Counted from the stretch's first letter, positions 15,816-22,782 are shown. The stretch: 48,069 nucleotides of DNA from an uncultured Lentisphaeraceae bacterium (GCA_937892925.1 CALBHX010000077.1:1-48069); one strand, 5' to 3'. Notes: generated from the sequence alone by a model not told the origin. Made by a program: numbers and translations.

Positions 15816-17231
15816 TTAGTGCGTCTCCAGAATAATGTGCACTTGAATGAGGCGGGAGATGGGCAGAATGAAGTCGTGATAGAGCGAGACGATATGGCGG
15901 GAGATATCCGGCGGGAGCGCCTGCTCTTCGGAGAATTGGCGGGCGCGCGCTAGGACGCGCTCTTCTACGGCGCTGTTCAGGAGCGCCTGCTCGACTTGCG
16001 CGGGGTCGCCTGTGGCGGCGGCGGCACGCAGTTCAGGCGCCAGCTCCACGCGTTTGCGGGCAATGACCTTGGTAGCGAAGCGGAAGCGCCGCGCCAGGGC
16101 GGCAATCGCATCGGTATCGGCGTGGAGCGCCTGGCGAGGGTCGGCGTCATCGCCGGGGTGGGCGATATAGGGCACCACGGTGGTGAGGTAGAAACGCCGG
16201 AGGCAGCGCGTCTGCTCGGTGGCGTCTCCGGAGGCGAACGCCTTGGCCAGCTGAGACAGATCGATGGGTTCGGCATGGACGTAGAGGCCGGGATTGAGGC
16301 GATATCGGTTACGCGCGGCAAAGGCGCGGATAAGCGAAGCATCGATATCGGCAATCATGGCGCGCAGGCTGGAGAGGGCGGTGGTGCTGGCGGCATCTGG
16401 CACGGTGGGCTGGGACGTGATGGTGTAGGAGCCCAGCAGGCGCACTTCGCGGCAGACTCCGCGCAGGGTGCCCAGAAGGGCGGCCAGAGGGCGGGAGCCG
16501 GCGCCTGCGAGCAGCTCCAGAAAGAAGGCATATTTCCATTTTTCGCCGCGAATGGGGCGGGATTGGATGAAGGTGAGGTCGATATCGCGCAGGGGCGTGA
16601 GCAGGTTGAGCAGGGAGCCTGGGCGGTCATCGATGATGGCGTAGAGGAGGGCGTGAGTGGGGGGCAGCGCAGCGGGCTGGCCGTGAACATCGCCGGGAGT
16701 GTGGCCTTCCAGGCGGAAGAATCGGGTGGTGTTGCCCTGTACGTCCTGCACATCGGGGCGGCGGAGGGTGAGGCCGTAACGCGTGGCTGTGGTTTCTCCG
16801 GCCACAGCGCCGAGGGAGGGGTCTTCTGCGGCGAGACGGGCGGCTTCGGCGGTGGAGGAGACGGGGGTGAGCGGCAGGCCGGGATAGATCTGGGAGAGCG
16901 TCTGCCGGCATTGCGCCAGGGCTTCGGCTTTGGAAGCGATCCGCGTGAGCGGGGTGGTGAGGTCGCGCGAAAGCAGGTGTTGGTGCACGGGGATGGCGCG
17001 GCATTCCACGGCCATGAGCGCGGGGGTTTCCGCCAGCAGATCCATGACTTCGGTAACGAAGCCCTGCGCCGTATTTTCAAAGGGCACAACGGCGGCGCCG
17101 CCTTCTGCCGCTGCGCGGCGAAAGACGTCGCGGAAGGTGCTGCAGGGGACGAGGGTTTCTCCGGGGCGGGCCATTCGGGTGGCGGCGCGGTGGGAGAAGG
17201 TTTCTTCGGGGCCGAGGTAGTAGAGATTCAT
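15816..17231 (-). CDS. pheA: Prephenate dehydratase-ACT-chorismate mutase fusion
   Basis: This 471-aa cytoplasmic enzyme is predicted to convert chorismate to prephenate and then phenylpyruvate. Residues 1-175 are prephenate dehydratase (YLGPEETFSH at the start; catalytic NTTRFF at 167-172). Residues ~190-275 are an ACT domain (GSLL 205-208; QSRP 223-226 in place of the usual ESRP). Residues ~284-471 match the eukaryotic/yeast-type AroQ chorismate mutase, not the short bacterial type. Yeast active-site residues R16, R157, K168, N194 and E198 correspond to R290, R382, K393, N419 and E423; T242 and E246 correspond to S459 and Q463, the latter as in E. coli mutase. In E. coli PheA the mutase is N-terminal, so the order is reversed here. 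ATG 17231 gives the family-typical N-terminus; no Shine-Dalgarno is visible, and a GC-rich hairpin lies 8 nt upstream. Ala/Arg-rich composition is like its neighbours. Confidence 0.9.
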   Translation of the reverse strand: MNLYYLGPEETFSHRAATRMARPGETLVPCSTFRDVFRRAAAEGGAAVVPFENTAQGFVTEVMDLLAETPALMAVECRAIPVHQHLLSRDLTTPLTRIASKAEALAQCRQTLSQIYPGLPLTPVSSTAEAARLAAEDPSLGAVAGETTATRYGLTLRRPDVQDVQGNTTRFFRLEGHTPGDVHGQPAALPPTHALLYAIIDDRPGSLLNLLTPLRDIDLTFIQSRPIRGEKWKYAFFLELLAGAGSRPLAALLGTLRGVCREVRLLGSYTITSQPTVPDAASTTALSSLRAMIADIDASLIRAFAARNRYRLNPGLYVHAEPIDLSQLAKAFASGDATEQTRCLRRFYLTTVVPYIAHPGDDADPRQALHADTDAIAALARRFRFATKVIARKRVELAPELRAAAATGDPAQVEQALLNSAVEERVLARARQFSEEQALPPDISRHIVSLYHDFILPISRLIQVHIILETH

Positions 17232-17232
17232 A

Positions 17233-17267
17233 GATAAAAGCCGCGTACGCACTTGGGCGTACGCGGC
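17233..17267 (-). terminator. Hairpin with U-tract between aroF and pheA
   Basis: An 11-bp perfect stem (17257-17267 with 17240-17250, core GCGTACGC) and 6-nt loop, followed on the minus strand by TTTTATCT. It begins 10 nt after the aroF stop and ends 8 nt before the pheA ATG. It looks like an intrinsic terminator placed inside an apparent operon, and would also occupy the region where a ribosome binds for pheA. Confidence 0.75.
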
Positions 17268-17277
17268 CGGACAGAGC

Positions 17278-18300
17278 TTATTTACGGGAAGCCACGGCCA
17301 GATCGTGCCATGGCTTGATGGCTTGCAGATAGTCGCCGAATGCGGCGGAGGGGATCTGCTGGGCGGCATCGGAGAAGGCGTGCTTCGGATCGGGGTGTGT
17401 TTCGACGAGAAGGCCGTCGCATCCGGCGCCCAGTGCGGCGCGCGAGAGGGGCACCACGAGCTCCAGCTTGCCGCCGCCGTGCGAGGGATCGGCCACCACG
17501 GGCAGGTGCGTGAGGCGCTTGACGGCAGCCAGAGAGCCGAGGTCAAGGCAATTGCGGGTGATGGTTTCGTAGGTGCGGATGCCGCGTTCGCAGAGGATGA
17601 CGTCTTTGCAGCCGTTGGCCATCAGGTATTCGGCGCTTTGGAGCCACTCTTCTACGGTGCCGGCGATGCCGCGTTTGAGAATGACGGGCTTGCCGGCTTT
17701 CCCGAGGCGCTCAAGCAGATCGTAGTTCTGCGAGTTGCGCGCACCCACCTGGAACACATCGGTAACGTCCATCAGCCCCTCGATTTGAGTGGGGCCGGGC
17801 ACTTCGGTGATGAAGGCGACGTTGGGGAAGTCTTTCTTTACTTCACGGAGCACGCGGATACCTTCTTCCTTGAGACCCTGGAAGTCGTAGGTGGAGGTGC
17901 GCGGCTTGTAGACCATGGCGCGGATTACGCGGATGTTGAGCTTGACCAGGTCGGCCACGACGGCATGGAATTGGTCATAGCTTTCGACTGCGCACGGCCC
18001 GGCCATGACGGGGATATGGCCGCCGCCCACTTTTGTGCCCTTGATGTCCACAACGGTGTCTTCCGGCTTGAAGTCGCGGGAGACGAGTTTGTATTTTTTG
18101 CTCACGTGAATGATTTCCTGAACGGTATCGAGCGCTTCGAGCTGCGCCACGGTCTGCGGGTTGATTTCATTGCCGATGCAGGCGATGACCGTCTGGTCGG
18201 CGCCGGTGGTAACGCGCGGTTGATATCGCAGGGAAGTGATCCAGTCGCAAATCGTCTGAACGTCCGCCTGGGTCGCCGTTGGTTTCATGATGATGATCAT
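17278..18300 (-). CDS. aroF: DAHP synthase, class I-beta, with regulatory N-domain
   Basis: 3-Deoxy-7-phosphoheptulonate synthase, 340 aa, joins PEP and erythrose-4-phosphate at the entry to aromatic biosynthesis. Residues 1-~70 (MIIIMKPTATQADV...KLVSRDF) match the ferredoxin-like domain that gives Tyr/Phe feedback control to the Thermotoga maritima enzyme. The TIM barrel follows, with MAGPCAVES, YKPRTSTYDFQG, VILKRG and DPSHGGGK, which provide the PEP/E4P and metal sites. ATG 18300 was chosen because MIIIMKP is the family N-terminus; a longer frame from 18336 would start inside the terminator hairpin. It is preceded by a leader peptide and attenuator, so it should be controlled both by end-product inhibition and by aromatic-tRNA charging. 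pheA follows 46 nt downstream. Erythrose-4-phosphate could come from the transketolase at 33738. Confidence 0.94.
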   Translation of the reverse strand: MIIIMKPTATQADVQTICDWITSLRYQPRVTTGADQTVIACIGNEINPQTVAQLEALDTVQEIIHVSKKYKLVSRDFKPEDTVVDIKGTKVGGGHIPVMAGPCAVESYDQFHAVVADLVKLNIRVIRAMVYKPRTSTYDFQGLKEEGIRVLREVKKDFPNVAFITEVPGPTQIEGLMDVTDVFQVGARNSQNYDLLERLGKAGKPVILKRGIAGTVEEWLQSAEYLMANGCKDVILCERGIRTYETITRNCLDLGSLAAVKRLTHLPVVADPSHGGGKLELVVPLSRAALGAGCDGLLVETHPDPKHAFSDAAQQIPSAAFGDYLQAIKPWHDLAVASRK

Positions 18301-18321
18301 CGCTGGGGTCTTTCTCTTTAC

Positions 18322-18354
18322 AAAAAAGCCGCACACCCTGCTCGGGAGCGCGGC
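18322..18354 (-). terminator. Attenuator terminator upstream of aroF
   Basis: On the minus strand the arm GCCGCGCTCCC (18354-18344) pairs with GGGTGTGCGGC (18338-18328) around loop GAGCA (one G-U pair, one mismatch), followed by six Ts (18327-18322). It lies between the leader-peptide stop and the aroF ATG. An alternative pairing of its 5' arm, GGCCGCGC (18355-18348), with GCGCGCC in leader codons 15-17 (18409-18403; 7 bp, one bulge) would prevent the terminator. Confidence 0.85.
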
Positions 18355-18384
18355 CGTTCAAACTCTCATCCTCTTGCTTAGCAA

Positions 18385-18453
18385 TCAACGGATGATCCGA
18401 GCGGCGCGCGGACTTCCATAGGTAAAGCTAAAGTAAAAGGCCTGGTGTTTCAT
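18385..18453 (-). CDS. Aromatic leader peptide controlling aroF
   Basis: This short frame of 22 codons and a TGA begins MKHQAFYFSFTYG and ends with a basic tail. Codons 6-12 encode F-Y-F-S-F-T-Y, five aromatic residues in seven, a density far above chance. The first three residues equal those of the E. coli pheA leader peptide PheL (MKHIPFFFAFF...). It sits between a canonical promoter and an intrinsic terminator, directly upstream of the first enzyme of aromatic synthesis, as in classical attenuation. The ATG is 9 nt after the -10 box and has no Shine-Dalgarno, so initiation is probably leaderless. Ribosome stalling at Phe/Tyr codons would leave codons 15-17 free to form the antiterminator; reading to the stop would cover them. 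The peptide itself probably has no other function. The reading frame is directly seen; the regulatory role is a strong inference. Confidence 0.85.
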   Translation of the reverse strand: MKHQAFYFSFTYGSPRAARIIR

Positions 18454-18462
18454 ACGGGCAAC

Positions 18463-18492
18463 ACAATACCGCTTCTTCGGCTTGGCTGTCAA
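18463..18492 (-). promoter_or_regulatory. Promoter of the aroF-pheA unit
   Basis: Perfect -35 TTGACA (18492-18487), 18-bp spacer, -10 TATTGT (18468-18463) on the minus strand. The expected transcription start (~18456) is within about 3 nt of the leader-peptide ATG at 18453. It is the only consensus TTGACA promoter I found in the window. Confidence 0.85.
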
Positions 18493-18499
18493 GTGAAAA

Positions 18500-19202
18500 G
18501 TTTTTTGTTTGGCAGAGAGCAAGGTGCTCAGGCGAACGGGTCAAGGCCGGGTGTGCAGCGGGCGCTCGCCTATTGCGCCCGCAGGGGGCACCCAAAGGAA
18601 AGAAGCGTACGGCGGTTTCTGAGATGGGAAAATAAACCGGCCACCCGATCCGGGAGCCCTTGCCGCCGGAAAGACGTGCGGCGCACTTCCGTGCGTTGGG
18701 AACCTATGGATACGCGCCTTGCAGATGCGCTGGAATGCGCCAGTGAAACGCGGGCGTAAGGCGCGCTGTTCAGGCGTGCCTTCACGAATCGTACGCGCGG
18801 CCGCCTTTCACGCCGCCAGTAAGGGGAGCTGAAGGCCGAAGGCTATGTCCGGCAGGGGGAACCCGGCGGGTTGGATTCGCGAAGCTTGGCCGCCTCTTCT
18901 TCGACCGTTTGTTTATGCCCTATCTGTGCTCTATCGATGCTTTTCTCTCGCCTCTGAAGCGAATGGCTCCATTGAATGTGCCGGCGGTCTCTTTCGCTGA
19001 AAGGAACAGGTTCTTTTTCAGGGTTCCATCGGCCGCGATTGCCCAAGCGTGAGACCTTCTCAGCGATTTCTCCCGCCCCCGATCCGGACAGGAAGGATGC
19101 TCCGCCCATGAAGCGTTTCACCGGGGCTCCATTCGTCTCTGCTCCAGGTTGCGCACAGATGACTTTTGCCTGACGGATTGTGGGGGCGGGGCTCCTGCGG
19201 AT
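18500..19202. other. Gene desert left of repeat A
   Basis: About 700 bp with no recognisable gene on either strand. Open frames are short and lack start signals or family motifs. I looked for tmRNA, RNase P, SRP and 6S RNA signatures by eye and saw none. Confidence 0.5.
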
Positions 19203-19636
19203 CCGCCCCGGGTTGGTCTTCACTCCGCCCTGGCTTTGGGGGACGTGCGGGGCGGGGCAGAAGGGCGGCGGATCGAGCGTTTACGTAACCCTCCTTGCAA
19301 GCCGCCTCTATTTGTTATCAAGCACGTTGAGAATCGTTCCTTAAACCGCTCAATCGACGCTCAACTTCATGGATAATTCCTTCATTTCCCCTTTTTCATT
19401 CTCAATCGTCCATCCCGCCAAAAAAACCTTCAAAACTTCGTTATTCCAGCCTTTCCCGTCCTATTCCCCACGCTCGCTGCAGGTGCGTTCAATCGATGCG
19501 CGGCAGGGAAAAGGCGTGGGGTACGACCGCAGGAGGGGCTTCGGAAGGCGCTCATGGGATTGGGTGCGCCGGAGCGGTTTAGAAAGGCGGCGATATGGGC
19601 GGATTGTGTAGTACTTTGGCTGGGTGTGCGCAGGCG
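19203..19636 (+). repeat. Dispersed repeat, copy A
   Basis: About 434 bp resembling copy B at 33103-33517 in the same orientation. The copies share a 23-nt identical block (19508-19530 = 33389-33411) and several others, including TATTCCAGCCTTTCCC, GATTGGGTGCGCCGGAGCG and TTTAGAAAGGCGGCGATATG, in the same order. A possible stem GTTGAG (19325-19330) / CTCAAC (19359-19364) has an aligned counterpart in copy B. Reading frames differ between copies, so it is not an obvious coding repeat. It may be a structured RNA, a non-autonomous mobile element or a regulatory repeat. Confidence 0.7.
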
Positions 19637-19733
19637 AATGTTTGGGGCGGCAAGGGGTTTGGGGGGCGAAGCGGGGAATATGCGCGACGGGCTGACCCGC
19701 ATCACCGGGTGCAACGGTGCACCGGAACGGAGG

Positions 19734-19769
19734 AAAAAAGAAACCGCCCGGGGCGATGGCCTCGGGCGG
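19734..19769 (-). terminator. Intrinsic terminator after first DUF3332 gene
   Basis: 11-bp stem CCGCCCGGGGC (19744-19754) / GCCTCGGGCGG (19759-19769), one G-U pair, 4-nt loop. On the minus strand it is followed by TTTCTTTTTT (19743-19734). Confidence 0.88.
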
Positions 19770-19806
19770 ATGCAGCGGCCCGGCTGCTGGCCGGGATGCG
19801 TAACGC

Positions 19807-20295
19807 TTAGCGCAGGGCGGAGCGGGTGGTGCCGTCCACGCCGGTGAAGGTAATCACCGAGCCGTTTTGAGCGAAGGTGCCGATGAGCTGGCCTTCGCGG
19901 GAGACGGCCACTTCGCTGCCCTGGCGGGTGAGGGTGCAGTCTTGCCCCTTATAGGTGAGGGTGGCGGTGCCATCGCCATTGGGGATAATGGCATAGGCGT
20001 TGCCCTCGGCGTCGGTGCCGCGCGTGGAGGCGAAGGCGCCGTTGACGGGGTTATCGCCGGTCCAGAAATCGATGGAGTTGAAGACGAGCACGTCGGCGAA
20101 GAGGAAGAGCCCGTAAACGGGGATGATGTTGAGGCCGAGGAAGACGATTTCGTTGACCCAGGGCTCTTTATTCATCGTGAGGTTCCACTTGGCCAGCCCG
20201 CGGAAGAGGCAGAAGGAATTCTTATTGCCGACGCAGCCGGTAGCGGAAACGAGGAGGGTGAGCATGGCCAGAGCCATTAAGACAGCTTTTTTCAT
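19807..20295 (-). CDS. DUF3332-family lipoprotein
   Basis: This 162-aa predicted lipoprotein has signal peptide MKKAVLMALAMLTLLVSATGC with a lipobox ending at Cys21. The region NKEPWVNEIVFLGLNIIPVYGLFLFADVLVFNSIDFWTGDNPV carries the family pattern of a hydrophobic double segment followed by SIDFWTGxNP. The C-terminal ~65 residues are beta-rich (NGDGTATLTYKGQDCTLTRQG). The function of the family is unknown. ATG 20295 has AAAGGTG upstream. A paralogue with the same layout lies 97 nt upstream; the pair look like a tandem duplication that has diverged strongly. No clear promoter between them was found, so it may be read through from the upstream copy. The family assignment rests on pattern recognition without a database search. 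Confidence 0.72.
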   Translation of the reverse strand: MKKAVLMALAMLTLLVSATGCVGNKNSFCLFRGLAKWNLTMNKEPWVNEIVFLGLNIIPVYGLFLFADVLVFNSIDFWTGDNPVNGAFASTRGTDAEGNAYAIIPNGDGTATLTYKGQDCTLTRQGSEVAVSREGQLIGTFAQNGSVITFTGVDGTTRSALR

Positions 20296-20334
20296 ACGTT
20301 ACACCTTTCTAATGGAATTGGGTTCTAATAGAAT

Positions 20335-20375
20335 CGGGCTTTCTGCGGCGCCTAGCGGCGGTCTGAAAAAGCCCG
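20335..20375 (-). terminator. Possible weak hairpin between DUF3332 genes
   Basis: CGGGCTTT (20335-20342) pairs with AAAGCCCG (20368-20375) around a 25-nt GC-rich loop, without a following U-tract. It may attenuate or protect the transcript between the two paralogues. TTCTA-A-TAGAA, a short palindrome, lies beside it at 20323-20333. Confidence 0.35.
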
Positions 20376-20392
20376 AAAGGGGGGAGTCTCAC

Positions 20393-20839
20393 TTAGAGCA
20401 GGACGGTGCGGGTTTCGCCGCCGGCGTTCATCGAGAGCAGGGAGCCCTGGATTTCGGCCGTAACGGCATGGCCTTCGGCATCGGTCATCACGAAGGAGCC
20501 ATCGGCATTGCGGCGGAGGGTGTAGGTGGCGCCGGTGGCCTTGCTCTGCACCAGGGCGGTGTTGGCGTCAAGGCGGGTGATGGTGGCTTCCGCTGTTTGC
20601 ATGGAGATGGGGTTGCTGCCCAGCCAGAACTCCACGGAGTTGAGGAAGATGGTGTCAACGGTGTAGGCGGCGGCATAGATGGGGAGAATGCAGGCCACGA
20701 GATAGCAGATTTCATCGGTCCAGCGAGATTCGAAGTTCCGGTGCCAGCGGTGGACGGACTGCATCAGCTGGAAGGTGCCGGTGCACCCGGTGGAGAGGAG
20801 TGTGAGCGCGGCGACAGCGCCGTAAACGAGAGTCTTCAT
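20393..20839 (-). CDS. DUF3332-family lipoprotein, second paralogue
   Basis: This 148-aa predicted lipoprotein has signal peptide MKTLVYGAVAALTLLSTGC with a lipobox Cys19. SRWTDEICYLVACILPIYAAAYTVDTIFLNSVEFWLGSNPI parallels the hydrophobic core and SIDFWTGDNP of the downstream paralogue. A short beta-rich tail contains TYTLRRNADGSFVMTDAEG. GGAGG 8 nt before ATG 20839 sets the start; a longer frame would lack a signal peptide. Transcribed from TTGCAA-17-CATACT, it probably heads a two-gene unit. LspA (1468-1926) should process it. Function unknown. Confidence 0.72.
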   Translation of the reverse strand: MKTLVYGAVAALTLLSTGCTGTFQLMQSVHRWHRNFESRWTDEICYLVACILPIYAAAYTVDTIFLNSVEFWLGSNPISMQTAEATITRLDANTALVQSKATGATYTLRRNADGSFVMTDAEGHAVTAEIQGSLLSMNAGGETRTVLL

Positions 20840-20876
20840 ATCAGATGCCTCCAAAGAATGGTGGGTGAATGGAAAT

Positions 20877-20905
20877 AGTATGGCACACTTTTCTCCGGGT
20901 TGCAA
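20877..20905 (-). promoter_or_regulatory. Promoter for DUF3332 gene pair
   Basis: TTGCAA (20905-20900), 17-bp spacer, extended TGc-CATACT (box 20882-20877), minus strand. The GGAGG ribosome site lies downstream. Confidence 0.6.
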
Positions 20906-20966
20906 TGCCCCCGCGTCTCTCTCGCGCGCGGATGGCGTATTGCGCACCGGGCGGCTCCCCGGGCGT

Positions 20967-20995
20967 TTGCGCGGGGCGGGTGCATGTGCTAGCAT
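20967..20995 (+). promoter_or_regulatory. Promoter for thioredoxin-family gene
   Basis: TTGCGC (20967-20972), 17-bp spacer, extended -10 TGc-TAGCAT (box 20990-20995). Divergent from the DUF3332 promoter. Confidence 0.6.
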
Positions 20996-21076
20996 AAGCG
21001 GCATCTTTGGGCTGGTTTGGGCGGCGGGCGCCGCTTGTGCGATTCGAACGCAGCTCGGGGAAGAAGGAGCGTGAAG

Positions 21077-21772
21077 ATGAAAAAGGCAATGTTATTGGCC
21101 GGGTTGGCGTGTTTGATGACGTTTGGCGCGGCGGGGACGCTTCTAGCGGAGGCGGAGAAGCCGGCGGTTTCGGGCGCCGAGGTGGGCAAGTGGACGATGG
21201 ATGCGCCGGCGGCCATGGCGCTGGCCAAGCAGATGGGCAAGCCGGTCTTCCTGTGCTTTACGGGGAGCGACTGGTGCGGCTGGTGCAAGCTGATGGAAAA
21301 GCAGGTTTTTTCCGCTGAGGCCTGGCAGGCCTATGCTAAGGATAATCTGGTGCTGGTGTGGGTGGACTTCCCGCGCGACAAGACGTTGGTGCCCGAGGCG
21401 CTGAAGCCGCAGAATGAGGCGCTGGGCAAGCAGTATCAGGTGCAGGGCTACCCCACGTATGTGGTGCTTTCGCCCGAGGGCAAGGAGCTGGGGCGCCTGG
21501 GCGCCGGGCGGAATGTGACGCCGGAGGCGTTCATTCGGCAGCTGAAGGCCGTGCTGGTGCTCAACCGCCTGCAAAGCTTGCTTTCGGCGGAGGATTGGGC
21601 GCAGTATCAGAAGCTCGCGGCAGATAAGACGGCACTGGATGCCGAGGGAGAGGCCTGGCAGAAGAAAGTTCAGGCCGAGATGACGGCGCTTCGGGAAAAA
21701 GCCGCCGCGCTGGATGGGCAGATCGCTGCGCTGAAGGATAAGGCCGTAAAGGCCGCTGAGCAGGCCAAGTAA
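21077..21772 (+). CDS. Exported thioredoxin-fold protein with coiled-coil tail
   Basis: This 231-aa protein has an N-terminal signal peptide (MKKAMLLAGLACLMTFGAAGTLLA). Residues ~40-160 form a thioredoxin-like domain with the redox motif TGSDWCGWCKLM and the cis-Pro region VQGYPTYVVLSPEGKELGRLG. The CGWC centre and the WxxDxxxA-type N-region resemble periplasmic thiol oxidoreductases of the thioredoxin_7/DsbD-C type. The last ~65 residues are charged and helical (ALREKAAALDGQIAALKDKAVKAAEQ), probably a coiled coil, which could mediate oligomerisation. GGAGC 7 nt before ATG 21077 supports the start. The substrate is unknown; no Dsb partner is nearby. mscS follows beyond a probable terminator. 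Confidence 0.82.
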   Translation: MKKAMLLAGLACLMTFGAAGTLLAEAEKPAVSGAEVGKWTMDAPAAMALAKQMGKPVFLCFTGSDWCGWCKLMEKQVFSAEAWQAYAKDNLVLVWVDFPRDKTLVPEALKPQNEALGKQYQVQGYPTYVVLSPEGKELGRLGAGRNVTPEAFIRQLKAVLVLNRLQSLLSAEDWAQYQKLAADKTALDAEGEAWQKKVQAEMTALREKAAALDGQIAALKDKAVKAAEQAK

Positions 21773-21792
21773 TCATTAAGTTTAATCGGATG

Positions 21793-21824
21793 CGGGCGGG
21801 GAGACCTCCGCCCGTGCTTGTTTT
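21793..21824 (+). terminator. Intrinsic terminator after thioredoxin gene
   Basis: A 9-bp stem (CGGGCGGGG with one G-U pair) with a 4-nt loop at 21793-21814, followed by TGCTTGTTTT. It lies between the thioredoxin and mscS genes. Confidence 0.6.
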
Positions 21825-21847
21825 CGCAAAGACAGAGAGGAGCTGTT

Positions 21848-22678
21848 ATGGAAGGGAATGGAGATTTTTGGCAGACGTGTCTGGAATGGGGGCGCGTGAT
21901 TGGGTGGCGCGTGCTGGTGGCAGCCATCGTGTTTGTTATCTGCCGGGCGGTATCGCTGGGTGCGCGGCGGCTGATCCGCACGGCCTGTGTGCGGGTTGAG
22001 AAACTGGATCTAACGCTGGCGCCGGTCTTATGCTCCGTAACTTCGGTGCTGATTTACACTGTGGGGCTGGTGGTGGTGCTGGATTATTTCGGCATGAATG
22101 CCAGCAGTCTGGTGGCGATTATCGGTGCAGCCGGGCTGACGATTGGTCTAGCGCTGAAAGACACGCTCAGCAATATTGCCGCCGGCATCATGCTGCTGAT
22201 TTTGAACCCCTTCCGCGTGGGCGACTTTGTGGAGTGTGCCGGGCGTTCCGGCACGGTGCAGTCGGTCAATCTCTTTAATGTGGTGCTTCAGACGGCCGAT
22301 GGGCTCTTTGTTTCCCTGCCCAACAGCTCTGTTTGGGCCGCCGATATCATCAACTACACCCGCAATGGGAAGCGCCGCGTCTCCGTAACCGTTGGCATCT
22401 CTTACAGCGATGACGTGGATCGCGGGCTGGAGGTTCTTCGGCAGGTGGCCGCGAAGGAATCCCGCTTTTTGGGCGAGCCGGCTCCGGAAGCGGCCGTTTC
22501 CAACCTTGGCGAAAGCGCTGTGGAGCTGACGCTGCGCGGGTGGACAACGGTGGAGAATTATTGGGATGTACTCTTTGCGCTCAACCGGCAGGCCAAGCTT
22601 TCGATTGAAGCCGCCGGGCTGAGCATTCCCTTCCCGCAGCGAGACGTTCACCTGGTGCCGTCTGCCGCCGCAAAATAA
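21848..22678 (+). CDS. mscS: Small-conductance mechanosensitive channel MscS
   Basis: This 276-aa inner-membrane channel opens under membrane tension to release solutes on osmotic downshift. Three hydrophobic segments precede the pore helix and beta domain: SLVAIIGAAGLTIGLALKDTLSNIAAGIMLL, then NPFRVGDFVE, the strongest MscS signature. The C-terminal alpha/beta part includes NYTRNGKRRVSVTVGISY and IPFPQRDVHL, as in the family. AGGAG upstream of ATG 21848 supports the start. Single-unit gene; length is close to E. coli MscS (286 aa). Confidence 0.95.
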   Translation: MEGNGDFWQTCLEWGRVIGWRVLVAAIVFVICRAVSLGARRLIRTACVRVEKLDLTLAPVLCSVTSVLIYTVGLVVVLDYFGMNASSLVAIIGAAGLTIGLALKDTLSNIAAGIMLLILNPFRVGDFVECAGRSGTVQSVNLFNVVLQTADGLFVSLPNSSVWAADIINYTRNGKRRVSVTVGISYSDDVDRGLEVLRQVAAKESRFLGEPAPEAAVSNLGESAVELTLRGWTTVENYWDVLFALNRQAKLSIEAAGLSIPFPQRDVHLVPSAAAK

Positions 22679-22686
22679 GCGGCGGC
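22664..22686 (+). terminator. Hairpin overlapping the mscS stop codon
   Basis: GCCGCCGC (22664-22671), loop AAAATAA holding the stop codon, GCGGCGGC (22679-22686). A perfect 8-bp GC stem without a U-tract; a possible terminator or 3' stabiliser. Confidence 0.4.
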
Positions 22687-22782
22687 CTTAGGCCGACTCC
22701 GCAGCTTTGCGCTGGATGGCAAGCAGCAGCGCGCAGAAGGAGGCCGGCCTGAGGCCTTTGATGCAACGCCTGGTTAAAACAG

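Noticed and set aside
18167..18388. Alternative leader frame starting MIAKQEDESLNG upstream of aroF
   Set aside because: It has no aromatic codon cluster, runs through the terminator and far into aroF in another frame; the frame at 18453-18385 fits far better.
18322..18420. T-box riboswitch upstream of aroF
   Set aside because: The terminator is present but the conserved T-box sequence and specifier stem are not; the region is instead explained by a translated leader peptide.
19369..19611. Possible small proteins encoded by repeats A and B
   Set aside because: The two copies do not keep a common reading frame (indels of 1-2 nt), so the similarity is at the nucleotide level.
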